A program made the translations under genes and the position numbers. From an uncultured Ellagibacter sp. (GTDB lineage Bacteria; Actinomycetota; Coriobacteriia; Coriobacteriales; Eggerthellaceae): 7,620 nucleotides of DNA. Location of the stretch: assembly GCF_934636505.1 (NCBI RefSeq), contig NZ_CAKUAL010000082.1:1-7620 (forward strand), read 5' to 3'. The notes under the pieces were generated by a model. The model saw only the letters and a program-made list of their open reading frames with translations. It was not told where the DNA came from and did no database searches. Numbering within the stretch: position 1 is the stretch's first letter; each line of letters starts with the position of its first letter. Shown piece after piece: positions 5,712 to 7,620 of the stretch.

Positions 5712-7094
5712 ATGGCATCAATGAAAACCAGATCGCGCTCGTCGTGGTCAGGCAAATGGGCGTTCATCTTGGCCGCCGCCGCATCGGCGGTCGGCCTGGG
5801 AAACATGTGGCGTTTCCCGTATCTGGCAGCGAAGTACGGCGGCGGTACGTTCCTCATCACCTACCTGGTGCTGGTATTCACGTTCGGCGTGTCGCTCCTG
5901 CTGCTTGAGACGGCGATCGGTCGCAAGACGGGCCTTTCGGCCATCGGCGCATTCCGCCATTTCGGGAAGAAATTCATGTTCATCGGCGTGCTGGCGTCGG
6001 TCGTGCCCTTCATTATCGTGCCGTATTACTGCATCATCGGCGGCTGGGTGACGAAGTATGCCTTCGCCTATATTGCAGCTGGACCTGCGGCTATGGCGGA
6101 TGGCGGCACGTTCTTCTCGAGCTTTATCACCGACGGCGTCGACAGCTCGGTCTTCATGCTGATCTTCATGGCTGCGGCGTTCATCATCGTGGCGCGCGGC
6201 GTGAAGGGCGGCATCGAGAAGGCGAACCTCATCTTGATGCCCGCGCTTATCGTGATGGCCATCGCGATCGCCATCTTCACGCTGACGTTGCCCGGGGCCC
6301 TCGACGGCGCGGCGTACTACCTGATGCCGGATGTTTCGAAATTCTCGCCTGAACTGGTCATCGGCGCGCTCGGGCAGATGTTCTACAGCTTGTCGCTCGC
6401 TATGGGCATCATGATCACCTACGGCAGCTACCTCGAGAAGAAGGCGTCCCTGACGCAGTCCGTCACGCGCATCGGCTTCTTCGACCTGGGTGTGTCGTTC
6501 CTCGCGGGCCTCATGATCGTGCCTGCCGCGTTTGTCGCGATGGGCTCGGGCGACGCTGTCGCTCAGAACTCCGGTCCCTCGCTCATGTTCATCATCTTGC
6601 CCGAAGTGTTTGCGGACATGGGTCAAGTGGCGACTATCGTGGGATTCGTCTTCTTCCTCTTGGTGTTCTTCGCGGCGCTCACCAGCGCGATTTCGCTTAC
6701 CGAGACCTGCGTCTCCATCATTCAGGACGGCGCGGGATACTCCCGCCGCAAGTCACTGGTGATTACCATCGTGTTCATCGTGGTGGCTGGGCTTTTCATC
6801 AACTCGGGCTACAACGTGCTTTCGTTCATCCAGCCCCTAGGCGAAGGCTCCTCGCTGCTCGACTTCGCCGACTTCATCTCCAACTCGGTTATCATGCCGA
6901 TTGTTGCGCTTTTGACCTGCGTGTTCGTTGGTTGGATCATCAAGCCGAAGACGATTATCGACGAGGTGCGCATCTCTGCGCCCTTCAAGATGGCGAAAGC
7001 CTGGTCGGTCATGGTGAAGTACGTGGCACCTGTGCTCGTGGTGGTCATCCTCGTGACCGCGCTTGCCCAGTCGCTCGGCATCATGAAGTTCTAG
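5712..7094 (+). CDS. sodium-dependent amino-acid symporter, NSS (LeuT/MhsT) family
   Basis: A 460-residue membrane transporter expected to use the sodium gradient to import an amino acid. Helix 1 carries the family hallmark AVGLGNMWRFP (26-36), whose N31 and R34 correspond to LeuT N27 (sodium site) and R30 (extracellular gate). Helix 3 has VPYYCIIGGW with a tyrosine in the LeuT Y108 area (Y105/Y106), helix 6 the unwound-segment phrase MFYSLSLAMGIMITYGSY (about 223-240), and helix 8 AALTSAIS (321-328), where T324 and S325 match the Na2 ligands T354 and S355 of LeuT. Eleven helices are visible (last about 434-455), the usual bacterial MhsT/Tyt1 form rather than LeuT's twelve. Helix 5 keeps the Gly-X9-Pro motif (G167 to P177) linked in MhsT to inner-gate opening. 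The substrate cannot be read from sequence; hydrophobic or aromatic amino acids are common in this branch. It is a single-gene unit closed by a strong hairpin. Confidence 0.94.
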   Translation: MASMKTRSRSSWSGKWAFILAAAASAVGLGNMWRFPYLAAKYGGGTFLITYLVLVFTFGVSLLLLETAIGRKTGLSAIGAFRHFGKKFMFIGVLASVVPFIIVPYYCIIGGWVTKYAFAYIAAGPAAMADGGTFFSSFITDGVDSSVFMLIFMAAAFIIVARGVKGGIEKANLILMPALIVMAIAIAIFTLTLPGALDGAAYYLMPDVSKFSPELVIGALGQMFYSLSLAMGIMITYGSYLEKKASLTQSVTRIGFFDLGVSFLAGLMIVPAAFVAMGSGDAVAQNSGPSLMFIILPEVFADMGQVATIVGFVFFLLVFFAALTSAISLTETCVSIIQDGAGYSRRKSLVITIVFIVVAGLFINSGYNVLSFIQPLGEGSSLLDFADFISNSVIMPIVALLTCVFVGWIIKPKTIIDEVRISAPFKMAKAWSVMVKYVAPVLVVVILVTALAQSLGIMKF

Positions 7095-7116
7095 TGGCGC
7101 CTTCCTTCCAAAAGCA

Positions 7117-7151
7117 GGCAGGGGCGAACCAGCGAGAGGTTCGCCCCTGTC
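7117..7151. terminator. strong bidirectional terminator hairpin
   Basis: A perfect 12-bp stem, CAGGGGCGAACC (7119-7130) with GGTTCGCCCCTG (7138-7149), around a seven-base loop. It can be extended by one G-U and one G-C pair to 7117-7151. It starts 22 bases after the transporter stop and lies between convergent genes. On the minus strand the stem is followed closely by CCTGCTTTT, a short T-tract, so it probably ends the ammonia-lyase transcript as well; on the plus strand there is no good T-tract. Confidence 0.8.
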
Positions 7152-7206
7152 GTGGGGTGGTGCCTTATTCTTTGCGGGCGGGATGCAACACTCGCCCGAC
7201 CTGCGC

Positions 7207-7620
7207 TTACAGATGCGCCTGGATGACGCGTGGGCGGAAGCCCTTCGCTTCGAGCGCCTCGACGATCTGCTGCTTGTGCGCGGTGCCGAACGCCTCGATG
7301 GTTACACGCAGCTCTACGGCGGCGTTGCGGTTAGTCGTGACGAACTGGTTGTGATCGAGTCGAACGACGTTGCCCTTGCTCTCGGCGATGACCTGGGCGA
7401 CATTGACGAGCTCGCCAGGGCGGTCGGGCAGGAGCACGCTGACCGTGAAGATACGGTCGCGCTGGATCAGTCCGTGCTGCACGACCGACGACATCGTGAT
7501 GACGTCCATGTTGCCGCCCGAGAGGATCGACACGACCTTCTTCCCCGTGAAGTCGAGATGGCGCAGCGCGGCGACGGTGAGAAGCCCCGAGTTCTCCACG
7601 ATCATCTTGTGGTTCTCCAC
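7207..7620 (-). CDS. ilvA: threonine ammonia-lyase (threonine dehydratase), C-terminal part with ACT domain
   Basis: The last 137 residues of an enzyme that begins right of the window; the GTG at the edge is an internal valine codon, not a start. The family converts threonine to 2-oxobutanoate and ammonia in the cytosol using pyridoxal phosphate. Visible are the end of the catalytic domain, ENHKMIVENSGLLTVAALRH then GKKVVSILSGGNMDV (the SGGN segment near the cofactor ring is typical of the serine/threonine dehydratase fold), and an ACT regulatory domain from about residue 57 (FTVSVLLPDRPGELVNVAQVIAES) to the end. One ACT-like domain of about 80 residues and the absence of the longer regulatory region of E. 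coli IlvA suggest the shorter, roughly 400-residue catabolic or Bacillus-like form, so ilvA versus tdcB naming is uncertain. The lysine that binds the cofactor is outside the window. It converges on the NSS transporter with a shared terminator between them. Confidence 0.9.
   Translation of the reverse strand: MENHKMIVENSGLLTVAALRHLDFTGKKVVSILSGGNMDVITMSSVVQHGLIQRDRIFTVSVLLPDRPGELVNVAQVIAESKGNVVRLDHNQFVTTNRNAAVELRVTIEAFGTAHKQQIVEALEAKGFRPRVIQAHL

Noticed and set aside
5492..5860. A 122-codon minus-strand open frame covering the intergenic region and NSS start
   Set aside because: About half is antisense to the NSS N-terminus (its PPPYFAARYGKRHM is the reverse reading of helix 1-2), and it would cover the structured intergenic DNA without any recognisable motif.
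5748..6626. A 292-codon minus-strand open frame opposite the NSS gene
   Set aside because: Charged, histidine/arginine/aspartate-rich shadow of the hydrophobic NSS helices; no domain and no credible ribosome site.
1..7620. CRISPR arrays, insertion sequences, tRNA or rRNA genes, or a prophage boundary
   Set aside because: No regularly spaced repeats, transposase-like frames, cloverleaf or conserved rRNA segments were seen; the genes are intact, ordinary chromosomal transport and metabolic genes with uniform base composition.

Overview
The window is GC-rich, with third codon positions dominated by G and C, and genes are tightly packed on both strands. Codon usage, gene style and protein sequences fit a high-GC, Gram-positive-type anaerobe. 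My best guess is a member of the Coriobacteriia (Eggerthellaceae or relatives). That guess rests on overall look only; there is no rRNA or marker gene here.

Layout, left to right. (1) Positions 1-1952 (+) hold the tail of one ABC half-transporter followed, with no spacer (stop and start codons abut), by a complete 585-residue ABC half-transporter with fused membrane and ATPase domains. The two presumably form a heterodimer. (2) 1953-2029 is a short convergent gap with a strong stem-loop, a probable shared terminator. (3) 5420-2030 (-) is a two-gene operon: a MacB/LolD-type ATPase, then, 7 bases later, an 888-residue FtsX-type permease. The permease has a 4+4 membrane layout and an acidic helical hairpin in its second extracellular domain. 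(4) 5421-5711 is a 291-base divergent intergenic region unusually rich in dyad symmetry. Its clearest element is a 45-bp nested inverted repeat sitting exactly on a good predicted promoter for the ABC/FtsX operon. (5) 5712-7094 (+) is a bacterial 11-helix sodium:neurotransmitter symporter family (NSS) amino-acid transporter of LeuT/MhsT type. (6) 7095-7206 is another convergent gap, with a perfect 12-bp stem-loop terminator. (7) 7207-7620 (-) is the C-terminal third of a threonine ammonia-lyase with an ACT domain, running off the right edge.

How the genes may work together: the window looks like three independent transport units plus one amino-acid catabolic enzyme. The NSS symporter and threonine ammonia-lyase could be linked through amino-acid uptake and deamination, but they are convergent and the link is only positional. 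No transcription factor is encoded in the window, although the operator-like dyad upstream of the ABC/FtsX operon implies one. I see no mobile element, CRISPR array, tRNA or rRNA. I do not see a convincing wholly new system; the most unexplained DNA is the dyad-rich region 5437-5690.
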